Source: JAHDCJ01 sp039028895 (GTDB lineage: Bacteria > Bacteroidota > Bacteroidia > Chitinophagales > Saprospiraceae). Taken from it: DNA of 64,000 nucleotides. A program made the position numbers and the translations under genes. The notes beneath the pieces were generated by a model. That model was not told the origin of the DNA. It made no database searches and saw only the letters and a list, made by a program, of their open reading frames with translations. This document shows, piece by piece, positions 57,718 through 64,000 of the stretch; position 1 is the stretch's first letter, and each line of letters starts with the position of its first letter. The stretch covers positions 1-64,000 of the forward strand of contig JBCCHF010000021.1 of assembly GCA_039028895.1 (NCBI GenBank), read 5' to 3'.

Positions 57718-58640
57718 AGTTTCTCGTAAATGGTTTTTGCTGTCATGACATCGAAGAGTCCCATCCCTACAGATTTAAAAAATATTGTTCCGGTAGGGGG
57801 AGTCGAATTTTCAATAATGCGCTTGCCTAATGTTTTAATGTTTTCAGGATTGACAAGGTTGTTGTGAAGAGGAAAATGGACATCACCAGATTCTTTTATA
57901 GCCAAAGTTGTATCAACATATATAGTGTCGATCAAACTAAAGAAAGCATCTGGCATTTCGCGCATAGTTGGTTTGTACGAACCGACTGCAATATAAGTTT
58001 TACCGACCAACAAAGCTGCGTTATCAGGTAGTACGGGATCAGCGGAATTGGTTGCAGTGATAACGATTTCCACATTCCTGATGATTTCTTCAACGGTATC
58101 CATCGGATGAATTTTTACATTTGGAAATTCTTGGCTAAATCGATCTGTAAAGGCTTTGGCTTTTTCCGCATTCCGGTTAAGGAAAAAGAGTGAAGAAATA
58201 TTCCTGCTTGTACATGCAAAAAAAGCTTGTTGCAAGCCCTGGACACCAATGCCTACAAGCCCAAGTGTGGTAGCGACCTCTGGAGCGAGGTACTTTACAG
58301 CGACACCACCGACAGCACCTGTCCTGATTGCAGTCAGGCTGGCTGCATCAAAAATAGCCAATGGCTGACCAGTCTTCCCATCGTTGAGCATCATCGTGCC
58401 CATTATTGCAGGTAAATCTTGAGCTACATTATTGGGGAAAACGGATACCAGCTTGGTGCCGAAGTAATGACCTGCCACACAAGGCATGAGCAAGAGCGTA
58501 TTTTGATTCATGTCAATATGCATCCTGTCAGGCATTAAAAAATCGCCAGAATTATAGCAGACCATGGCTTCTTCCACCGCTTTTATCGCCTCCTCATAAC
58601 TTATTGCCCCGAATATTGTTTTATCATCAAGGATCAGCAT
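57714..58640 (-). CDS. Ornithine cyclodeaminase / mu-crystallin family, probably delta-1-pyrroline-2-carboxylate reductase
   Basis: 308 residues. The family's N-terminal 'LILDDKTIFGAISYEEAIKAVE' and Rossmann 'ATTLGLVGIGVQGLQQAFFA' are present; 'LTAIRTGAVGGVAVKYLA' is the substrate/nucleotide core. Members reduce cyclic or linear imines with NAD(P)H or deaminate ornithine to proline. Overlap with the dehydratase gene points to reduction of delta-1-pyrroline-2-carboxylate to L-proline. First gene of the operon; only 15 bases separate its ATG from the divergent fdhD ATG. Confidence 0.82.
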   Translation of the reverse strand: MLILDDKTIFGAISYEEAIKAVEEAMVCYNSGDFLMPDRMHIDMNQNTLLLMPCVAGHYFGTKLVSVFPNNVAQDLPAIMGTMMLNDGKTGQPLAIFDAASLTAIRTGAVGGVAVKYLAPEVATTLGLVGIGVQGLQQAFFACTSRNISSLFFLNRNAEKAKAFTDRFSQEFPNVKIHPMDTVEEIIRNVEIVITATNSADPVLPDNAALLVGKTYIAVGSYKPTMREMPDAFFSLIDTIYVDTTLAIKESGDVHFPLHNNLVNPENIKTLGKRIIENSTPPTGTIFFKSVGMGLFDVMTAKTIYEKL

Positions 58641-58655
58641 ATTTTATTAATTTTA

Positions 58656-59552
58656 ATGAATATGGAAGATACTAAACAACTGCAAAATATGGCTTCCGGA
58701 AAAATTTTCGGGACCCGTTTACTCAGAGTAAATGATCATGGTCATACCGAAGATCTTGATTATGTGGTTGTCGAAGAGCCGGTTGAGATTATGGTAGAAC
58801 ACGGTCCTGCTAATGAAAGAGAATCCACTTCCGTATCCATTACAATGCGTACGCCCGGGCATGACGATTTGTTAGCGACGGGTTTCCTTTATTCAGAAGG
58901 ACTGATCAGCAGGCGAGAGGAGATAACTGAAATTAGTGTAACAAGTGAAGCAGCAAGCAATAAAGGTAATCGGGTAGTTGTTAGTCTTACAACTGATGCC
59001 ACTTTCGATGTGGCCTCACTAAGCCGTAATTTTTACATGACATCAAGTTGCGGCGTTTGTGGAAAAGCCTCTATTGATGCACTAAGAATGCATAACCTGC
59101 CTTTTCTCGAAAATGGGCAACCAAGATTTGATTCAAGCTTTTTTCATCGGTTACCCGAAATATTGCTTGATGAACAGCGGGTTTTTGAGCATACCGGTGG
59201 TCTGCATGCAGCAGCTTTATTTGATAGAGATGGAAAGCTGGTTAGCCTGAAAGAAGATGTGGGAAGACACAACGCAGTAGATAAATTAATTGGAGAATCA
59301 TTATTAAATGAAAAATTACCCTTGAATAATTTTGTTATATTAGTTAGCGGTCGGATCAGTTTCGAACTGGTCCAAAAAGCTTTGATGGCCGGGTTGCCCG
59401 TTATGGCTGCCGTCGGCGCTCCATCAAGTTTAGCCATCCAACTGGCCAGTCGGTTTGGGATGACTTTGATCGGTTTCATCCGTGATGGACGATATAATAT
59501 TTATTCGGGAAGAGATAGGGTTTTTGAGACCATTGTCAAATCAAAATCTTAA
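58656..59552 (+). CDS. fdhD: Formate dehydrogenase accessory sulfurtransferase FdhD
   Basis: 298 residues. FdhD moves sulfur from IscS to the molybdenum cofactor before it enters formate-dehydrogenase-type enzymes. The transfer cysteines are Cys132 and Cys135 in 'FYMTSSCGVCGKASIDAL'; 'GGLHAAALFDRDGKLVSLKEDVGRHNAVDKLIG' (in parts) and 'ILVSGRISFELVQKA' are the other family signatures. It leads the operon whose third gene is an FdhF-like molybdoenzyme, its expected client. A nearby internal ATG (58662, third codon) is also possible as start. Confidence 0.95.
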   Translation: MNMEDTKQLQNMASGKIFGTRLLRVNDHGHTEDLDYVVVEEPVEIMVEHGPANERESTSVSITMRTPGHDDLLATGFLYSEGLISRREEITEISVTSEAASNKGNRVVVSLTTDATFDVASLSRNFYMTSSCGVCGKASIDALRMHNLPFLENGQPRFDSSFFHRLPEILLDEQRVFEHTGGLHAAALFDRDGKLVSLKEDVGRHNAVDKLIGESLLNEKLPLNNFVILVSGRISFELVQKALMAGLPVMAAVGAPSSLAIQLASRFGMTLIGFIRDGRYNIYSGRDRVFETIVKSKS

Positions 59553-59555
59553 ATC

Positions 59556-59930
59556 ATGAAAATTAGGATCAGAGGGAATTCATTAAGGTTAAGATTGATG
59601 CAGTCAGAAGTAGAAGCCTTTACCGATGATGGCGGATATAAGGAAACTATAGATTTCGGGGGTACCCAGCTTATCTATGCTATTTATCTGAAACCGGAGG
59701 CGGAATGTATCTATGCAGAATTCAAGCAAAATAAGATATCGGTCTATGTTCCTGAACCTATCGGTCGGCGTTGGGCCAATTCAGATATTATTGGGATGGA
59801 AAACCAGCAACATCTTTATGGTGAGAAATTTCTCCGAATCCTCATAGAAAAAGACTTTAAATGTCTTGCAGAGCGTCAACATGAAGACCAGTCTGATGCT
59901 TTTCAGAATCCGGTCAACTCATCCTGTTAA
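59556..59930 (+). CDS. Small conserved FdhD-associated protein (EDQSDAF motif), unknown function
   Basis: 124 residues, no signal peptide and no membrane helix. The fold looks beta-rich in the first 90 residues ('MKIRIRGNSLRLRLMQSEVE', 'KISVYVPEP'), followed by 'FKCLAERQHEDQSDAFQNP', with a cysteine, arginine and an acidic run near the C-terminus. I recall similar proteins (annotated as DUF7009) beside fdhD in other Bacteroidota. It starts 3 bases after fdhD and precedes the molybdoenzyme, so a part in enzyme maturation or metal/cofactor handling is plausible but unproven. Confidence 0.72.
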   Translation: MKIRIRGNSLRLRLMQSEVEAFTDDGGYKETIDFGGTQLIYAIYLKPEAECIYAEFKQNKISVYVPEPIGRRWANSDIIGMENQQHLYGEKFLRILIEKDFKCLAERQHEDQSDAFQNPVNSSC

Positions 59931-59959
59931 CCTGGTTCCTAATTTTTATTCCAGGTTAA
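59927..59959 (+). other. Hairpin between the small FdhD-associated gene and the molybdoenzyme gene
   Basis: Nine-base perfect arms TTAACCTGG / CCAGGTTAA (59927-59935 and 59951-59959) with a 15-base AT-rich loop; the left arm overlaps the stop codon. No T run follows, so it is not a typical terminator. It may set mRNA stability between the two genes. Confidence 0.4.
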
Positions 59960-60016
59960 TAACTCCGGGTTGTTTATTGGATTTTTAGTAAACTTGGCCC
60001 CACAACCGAATTTGCC

Positions 60017-62323
60017 ATGGAAGAAAATAGAAGATCAGAAATAAGTGTTGAGCCACCTATTGAAACGGAAGGTCTTATAGTTCGTGATGCAAAAGATTTT
60101 GCAGCTGGCCTGCCGTCAATTCTTTCCTCCCTGAAACATGCTTTTGCAGAAATGGACACGCGCCGATGTGCCAAAACCCTGTTTTCAGTCAATCAGCTAA
60201 AGGGTTTTGACTGCCCGGGATGTGCCTGGCCAGACCCCAGCGATCATCGGTCTAAGCTTGGTGAATATTGTGAAAATGGAGTAAAAGCGATTGCTGAAGA
60301 GGCTACTGTCAAAAGAATCGACCCAACCTTTTTTCAACAATACTCTGTAAAGCAATTGTCCGAGCAATCTGACATGTGGTTAGGCAAACAAGGCCGACTC
60401 ACGGAGCCCATGATCCTTCGAAAAGGAACCGATCATTATGAACCAATTTCATGGCAAGACGCCTTTAAACATATCGGGAATAAACTAAACAACCTTGGAT
60501 CGCCTGATGAGGCTATTTTCTACACTTCAGGCCGAACCAGTAATGAAGCTGCATTTTTATACCAGCTATTTGTCAGGCACTTTGGTACGAATAATATGCC
60601 TGACTGTTCAAATATGTGCCATGAATCAAGCGGTGTGGCGCTTTCTGAAACTCTGGGTATTGGGAAAGGATCCGTCAGGTTGGAAGATATTTACATCGCT
60701 GATTTACTGATCATTCTTGGTCAAAATCCGGGAACCAACCACCCTCGTATGCTTTCAGCCCTTGAAAAAGCGAAAGCTAATGGTGCAAAGATCATCACCA
60801 TCAACCCCCTTCCTGAAGCCGGACTGATGGGGTTCAAGAATCCGCAATCTGTTTCTGGCCTTTTAGGAGTGAAGAAGACTTTAACAGACTTGTTCCTCCA
60901 GGTGAGAGTTGGCGGAGATGTTCCATTGGTAAAAGCCCTTATGAAAGTAATGGCAGATAAAGAAACGGCGTATCCTGGCACAGTGTTCGACAAGGCGTTT
61001 ATCGAAGAAAAGACCCATGGCTTTGAAGCCTTTATCGAAGATTTGCGTAAAGCAGATATCCCGCAGTTGGCAAAAGAATGTGGGGTTTCGGAACAGGAGA
61101 TAAGGGCAGCAGCAGAACTGATCATGACTTCCGAAAAGATCATTACCTGCTGGGCAATGGGACTTACACAACACCCCAATGGTGTGCAAAATATCCGTGA
61201 AGTTGTTAACCTCCTTTTGTTAAAAGGGTCAGTTGGTAAACCAGGAGCAGGCACCTGCCCGGTCAGAGGCCATAGTAATGTGCAGGGAGATCGAACGGTC
61301 GGTATTTACGATAAACCAAAACCTGCCTTTCTCGACAAGATCAGTGAAAACTTCAACTTTGATCCGCCACGACATCACGGCTTTGATGTTGTGGAGGCTA
61401 TAAAAGCCATGGCAGATGGAAGAGGAAAGGTATTTTTTGCGATGGGGGGTAATTTCTTGTCCGCATCTCCTGATACGGCTTTTACAGCAAAAGCCCTTCA
61501 GAACTGTGGGCTTACAGTGCAAGTATCTACCAAGCTTAATCGCAGTCACTTGGTAACTGGGGAAGCCGCTATCATCCTGCCATGTATTGGCCGGACAGAG
61601 CTTGATGAGCAAGCTTCCGGAACTCAATTCGTCAGTGTTGAGAATTCTATGGGTATTGTGCATGCATCCAGAGGCAAGTTAAAACCAGCTTCCGCAAAAT
61701 TGCTCAGTGAGCCTGCCATTGTTGCAGGTTTGGCGAAAGCTACCCTGAAGGAAAAATCAAAAGTCGATTGGGACCATCTGGTATCGGATTACGATCATAT
61801 CAGAACGGCTATCGAAAAAACGATTCCCGGGTTTGAACGTTACAATGAGCGCGTTCGCAATGATGGTGGATTCTATTTACCGAATTGCGCTCGCGATGGT
61901 GATTTCAAAACAGCAACAGGGAAAGCTAATTTCACAATTAACCCAATACCCGAAAATCCTTTGAATGCGGATGAGTTTATTATTATGACCATTCGCAGTC
62001 ACGATCAATTCAATACGACTATTTATGGTCTAAACGATCGTTATCGTGGAGTTTACAATGGCAGACGTGTAGTTTTTATGAATGAAGCTGATATGAAAGC
62101 TTCAGGATTTAAGCAAGGCGACCATGTAGATCTTGTGAATAATTTTGATGGAATAAAAAGGGTAGCCCCCAAATTTGTTGTAATACCTTTTAGTATTCCT
62201 TCCAGATGTCTTGCTACCTATTTCCCGGAAGCCAATGTATTAGTTCCAATAAATAAAACTGCGAAAGGCAGTAACACACCTGCTTCTAAACTGGTGATCG
62301 TTAAATTAAATCCATCAGCGTAA
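60017..62323 (+). CDS. FdhF/YdeP-family molybdopterin oxidoreductase
   Basis: 768 residues. Molybdoenzyme of the formate-dehydrogenase-like group, subfamily YdeP. The molybdenum ligand should be Cys201 in 'PDCSNMCHESSGVALSET'. Near the N-terminus 'FDCPGCAWPD' (Cys66, Cys69) is the conserved YdeP motif. The cofactor-binding domains III and IV are present ('WAMGLTQHPNGVQN', and the C-terminal 'IMTIRSHDQFNTTIYGLNDR'). No signal peptide, so cytosolic, and no electron-transfer subunit is beside it. The substrate is unproven; formate is only the family's default. It follows FdhD, which should sulfurate its cofactor. Confidence 0.88.
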   Translation: MEENRRSEISVEPPIETEGLIVRDAKDFAAGLPSILSSLKHAFAEMDTRRCAKTLFSVNQLKGFDCPGCAWPDPSDHRSKLGEYCENGVKAIAEEATVKRIDPTFFQQYSVKQLSEQSDMWLGKQGRLTEPMILRKGTDHYEPISWQDAFKHIGNKLNNLGSPDEAIFYTSGRTSNEAAFLYQLFVRHFGTNNMPDCSNMCHESSGVALSETLGIGKGSVRLEDIYIADLLIILGQNPGTNHPRMLSALEKAKANGAKIITINPLPEAGLMGFKNPQSVSGLLGVKKTLTDLFLQVRVGGDVPLVKALMKVMADKETAYPGTVFDKAFIEEKTHGFEAFIEDLRKADIPQLAKECGVSEQEIRAAAELIMTSEKIITCWAMGLTQHPNGVQNIREVVNLLLLKGSVGKPGAGTCPVRGHSNVQGDRTVGIYDKPKPAFLDKISENFNFDPPRHHGFDVVEAIKAMADGRGKVFFAMGGNFLSASPDTAFTAKALQNCGLTVQVSTKLNRSHLVTGEAAIILPCIGRTELDEQASGTQFVSVENSMGIVHASRGKLKPASAKLLSEPAIVAGLAKATLKEKSKVDWDHLVSDYDHIRTAIEKTIPGFERYNERVRNDGGFYLPNCARDGDFKTATGKANFTINPIPENPLNADEFIIMTIRSHDQFNTTIYGLNDRYRGVYNGRRVVFMNEADMKASGFKQGDHVDLVNNFDGIKRVAPKFVVIPFSIPSRCLATYFPEANVLVPINKTAKGSNTPASKLVIVKLNPSA

Positions 62324-62327
62324 TCCA

Positions 62328-62774
62328 ATGGAAATCAAACAGGCTATTTCGATTAATGCAAATATTGGAATTGTATTCAGTTACCTGAAAGATTTCAAAA
62401 ACCGCACCTCCTTTATAAATTATATGGATGAGGTCAGACTGGTTGGCAATAAAACCGAAGGACTGGGGGTGAGGTATGTTGAAATAGCCACAATTCTTGG
62501 AAGAAATTTCGAGACGATCTATGAAGTTGTTGAATTCGTGGAAAATGAAATGATCAGCGTTAAATCGATTGGTGCCGTTTTTCCGATTACAAGCACCCTA
62601 AAACTCAAACAAAAAGGGGAGGAGACTGTAGTGGGATTAGCTATTAAAGTAAAATTACCCTTCCTCATGAAAGTCGGCGAGACATTGATAAGTGGATTTA
62701 TTGATTCTGAAGCCATTCGAATTTTGAAGGCACTGAAAAGTGAGGTTGAAAAATTTAATCTGGCAATTCAGTGA
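62328..62774 (+). CDS. SRPBCC (START-like) protein linked to the molybdoenzyme
   Basis: 148 residues. An opening like 'IKQAISINANIGIVFSYLKD', with a long C-terminal helix ('DSEAIRILKALKSEVEKF'), is the SRPBCC helix-grip pattern (polyketide cyclase/CoxG type). Start is 4 bases after the molybdoenzyme stop, so it is probably in its operon. CoxG-like members help place or anchor molybdoenzymes of the CO-dehydrogenase type; a similar helper role here is inference. A second SRPBCC gene at 25610 is unrelated in sequence. Confidence 0.75.
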   Translation: MEIKQAISINANIGIVFSYLKDFKNRTSFINYMDEVRLVGNKTEGLGVRYVEIATILGRNFETIYEVVEFVENEMISVKSIGAVFPITSTLKLKQKGEETVVGLAIKVKLPFLMKVGETLISGFIDSEAIRILKALKSEVEKFNLAIQ

Positions 62775-62831
62775 TAATTTGCTATTTTGTTTGCCGTTAC
62801 CCCAGAAAAGATTGACTAATAATCTAAATTA

Positions 62832-63578
62832 ATGGAACGAGAAGCTTATCAACCTCCTTCTAGAATGTTGTTTTTCCTTGAAGGAGGAAGAGCCATAGCC
62901 CGTCTTGGTTCGTATATGACACGTCTGCCTGAGCTGCGCAAATTGCAGAAAGGAGATGGTCATCCTGTAATGGTGCTGCCGGGGTTTATGGCTGGTGATT
63001 TTTCAACAGTTCCATTGCGATCATTTCTGCGAAAACAAGGATATGAAGCACTTCCGTGGGGGCTTGGTGTCAATACGGCTAGAGATGAATTTGAACATAT
63101 CATCCCTCAGATTATCTGCGACCATTTCAAAAAGTATGGTAGAAAGATCAGTCTGATTGGCTGGAGTTTGGGTGGCGTATACGCTCGTGAAGCAGCTCGC
63201 ATTCACCCTGAACTTATACGACAGGTTATCACGTTGGGTTCACCGTTCAACGGGATTAACCGGGTTTCAAGTGTGAGCTGGGTTTATGAAAGGATACGTG
63301 GGAAGAAGATATCAGATCTTGATCCCGAATTGGTAGATCGACTAAGTAAACCCATCGATGTACCAGTAACCAATATTTTCAGCAAAACGGATGGCGTAGT
63401 GTCATGGCAATGCTGTGTAGAACAATCTGAAGGCCCGAATCGAGAAAACATTGAAGTCAATGGCAGCCATATCGGTTTAGGCCATAATCCTGAGGTGTTA
63501 CGGATTATTGCTGATCGCCTTTCGCAACCAAAAAACAAATGGAACCCGTTTGATCCACATCCTCTGAAACAATTTTAA
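62832..63578 (+). CDS. Alpha/beta hydrolase (lipase/acyltransferase-like)
   Basis: 248 residues. The nucleophile elbow is Gly-Trp-Ser112-Leu-Gly-Gly in 'ISLIGWSLGGVYAREAAR'; 'GHPVMVLPGFMAGDFSTVP' is the oxyanion-hole strand and 'EVNGSHIGLGHNPEVL' should provide the catalytic histidine; the acid is probably Asp in 'FSKTDGVVSW'. The motif 'LGSPFNG' matches lipase/PGAP1-like families. No signal peptide. The gap to the SRPBCC gene is 57 bases. Confidence 0.85.
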   Translation: MEREAYQPPSRMLFFLEGGRAIARLGSYMTRLPELRKLQKGDGHPVMVLPGFMAGDFSTVPLRSFLRKQGYEALPWGLGVNTARDEFEHIIPQIICDHFKKYGRKISLIGWSLGGVYAREAARIHPELIRQVITLGSPFNGINRVSSVSWVYERIRGKKISDLDPELVDRLSKPIDVPVTNIFSKTDGVVSWQCCVEQSEGPNRENIEVNGSHIGLGHNPEVLRIIADRLSQPKNKWNPFDPHPLKQF

Positions 63579-63592
63579 GCCCGTTTTTCAGT

Positions 63593-63600
63593 TATCTTTG
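63593..63600 (+). promoter_or_regulatory. Candidate -7 element TATCTTTG for the sensor gene
   Basis: Exact TAnnTTTG match 59 bases before the ATG at 63660. Confidence 0.45.
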
Positions 63601-63659
63601 GAGGTGGTATGCATTTTGCATATGGCCTATTGTTTATTTGTTTTTCCAATCATTTCGTT

Positions 63660-64000
63660 ATGCAAAGAATCGCACTGATCCTGATTTCAGTCTTTTATTC
63701 TCTTGGTCTAATTGCCCAGGAAGATTCCGTTGAAGTTCTAATCGTGGAAAGATACCCTGGTATCGAAACCGCATATCCGGTTAACCGATTAATTACAGAT
63801 TCCAATAATTATATCTGGGCCGCAACAAGTGGCGGCTTGTACCTGGTAACTTCCTTCGATCAACAAGCCGATAAGGTTTTATACAAAAATACTATTGCCC
63901 TTGCCGAAAGTAAAGCAGGCAAAATATGGGCTGGATATGATCAATCCATCGGTGAGTTTAAAGGAACTAGTCGGATTTACATCAAAACCCGAGATAAAGA
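63660..64000 (+). CDS. Beta-propeller sensor protein, N-terminal part (runs off the window)
   Basis: About 113 residues are visible, open to the window end. Signal peptide (MQRIALILISVFYSLGLIAQ), then 'PVNRLITDSNNYIWAATSGGLYLV' and 'IALAESKAGKIWAGYDQSIG', the Reg_prop/Y_Y_Y-type propeller repeats found at the start of two-component hybrid sensors and similar large periplasmic sensors in Bacteroidota. Whether a kinase or response-regulator part follows cannot be seen. Confidence 0.7.
   Translation, partial: MQRIALILISVFYSLGLIAQEDSVEVLIVERYPGIETAYPVNRLITDSNNYIWAATSGGLYLVTSFDQQADKVLYKNTIALAESKAGKIWAGYDQSIGEFKGTSRIYIKTRDK

Noticed and set aside
1..64000. CRISPR arrays, insertion sequences, integrases, toxin-antitoxin pairs
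   Set aside because: Looked for direct repeats with even spacing, terminal inverted repeats with transposase frames, and phage integrase motifs. None were found.

Overview
The window looks like chromosomal DNA of a free-living member of the Bacteroidota, probably near Saprospiria/Lewinella or Cytophagia; the class is a guess, the phylum is well supported. Evidence: a secreted protease ends in a type IX secretion (T9SS) sorting domain; many genes follow a TAnnTTTG -7 element (often exactly TAATTTTG); start codons have A-rich upstream sequence rather than strong Shine-Dalgarno sites; and several families are typical of the phylum (DUF4230, DUF5777-like beta-barrels, TPR/PD40/OmpA proteins, HMG-CoA synthase, FdhD followed by a small EDQSDAF-motif protein). 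I see no rRNA, tRNA, CRISPR array, insertion sequence or prophage. The gene order reads as ordinary core chromosome with small accessory modules.

Layout. 1-6.5 kb: end of greA, a HIT protein, a membrane-anchored sulfotransferase, a Prc-type protease, a small membrane protein, a HAD phosphatase and a secreted metallo-beta-lactamase-fold hydrolase. 6.5-8.7 kb: an L,D-transpeptidase-like gene behind a terminator-like leader hairpin, a small lipoprotein and a Lys/Pro-rich secreted protein. 8.8-18.5 kb: ruvC, a flippase-like membrane protein, DUF4230, a peptide/H+ symporter, lysA, a YceI lipoprotein, a long-chain acyl-CoA ligase and an SH3 lipoprotein.

18.6-25.5 kb is the most interesting region: an ECF sigma factor and its membrane TPR anti-sigma partner are divergent from a T9SS-exported subtilase and a TPR-CHAT caspase-like protease with a signal peptide and a C-terminal membrane anchor. 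I propose these form an envelope-facing, protease-linked signalling module.

25.6-39.7 kb: an SRPBCC protein, bifunctional FTCD (histidine degradation), an outer-membrane barrel, HMG-CoA synthase, an ABC-2 permease, ahcY, a cytochrome/beta-barrel operon, a bacilliredoxin, a thioredoxin-like protein with a calcium-binding insert, and a DUF5989-SGNH hydrolase pair whose first gene is only 49 codons. 39.9-53.4 kb: clpB, a stand-alone EF-G behind a leader with a terminator-like hairpin, cinA, a 2-oxoacid dehydrogenase E2, a TPR/PD40/OmpA protein and parE. 53.4-64 kb: a mitochondrial-type citrate synthase; an operon that fits trans-3-hydroxy-L-proline breakdown (reductase, dehydratase, aminopeptidase P); divergent from it an fdhD / small protein / FdhF-YdeP molybdoenzyme / SRPBCC operon; an alpha/beta hydrolase; and the start of a beta-propeller sensor cut by the window end.
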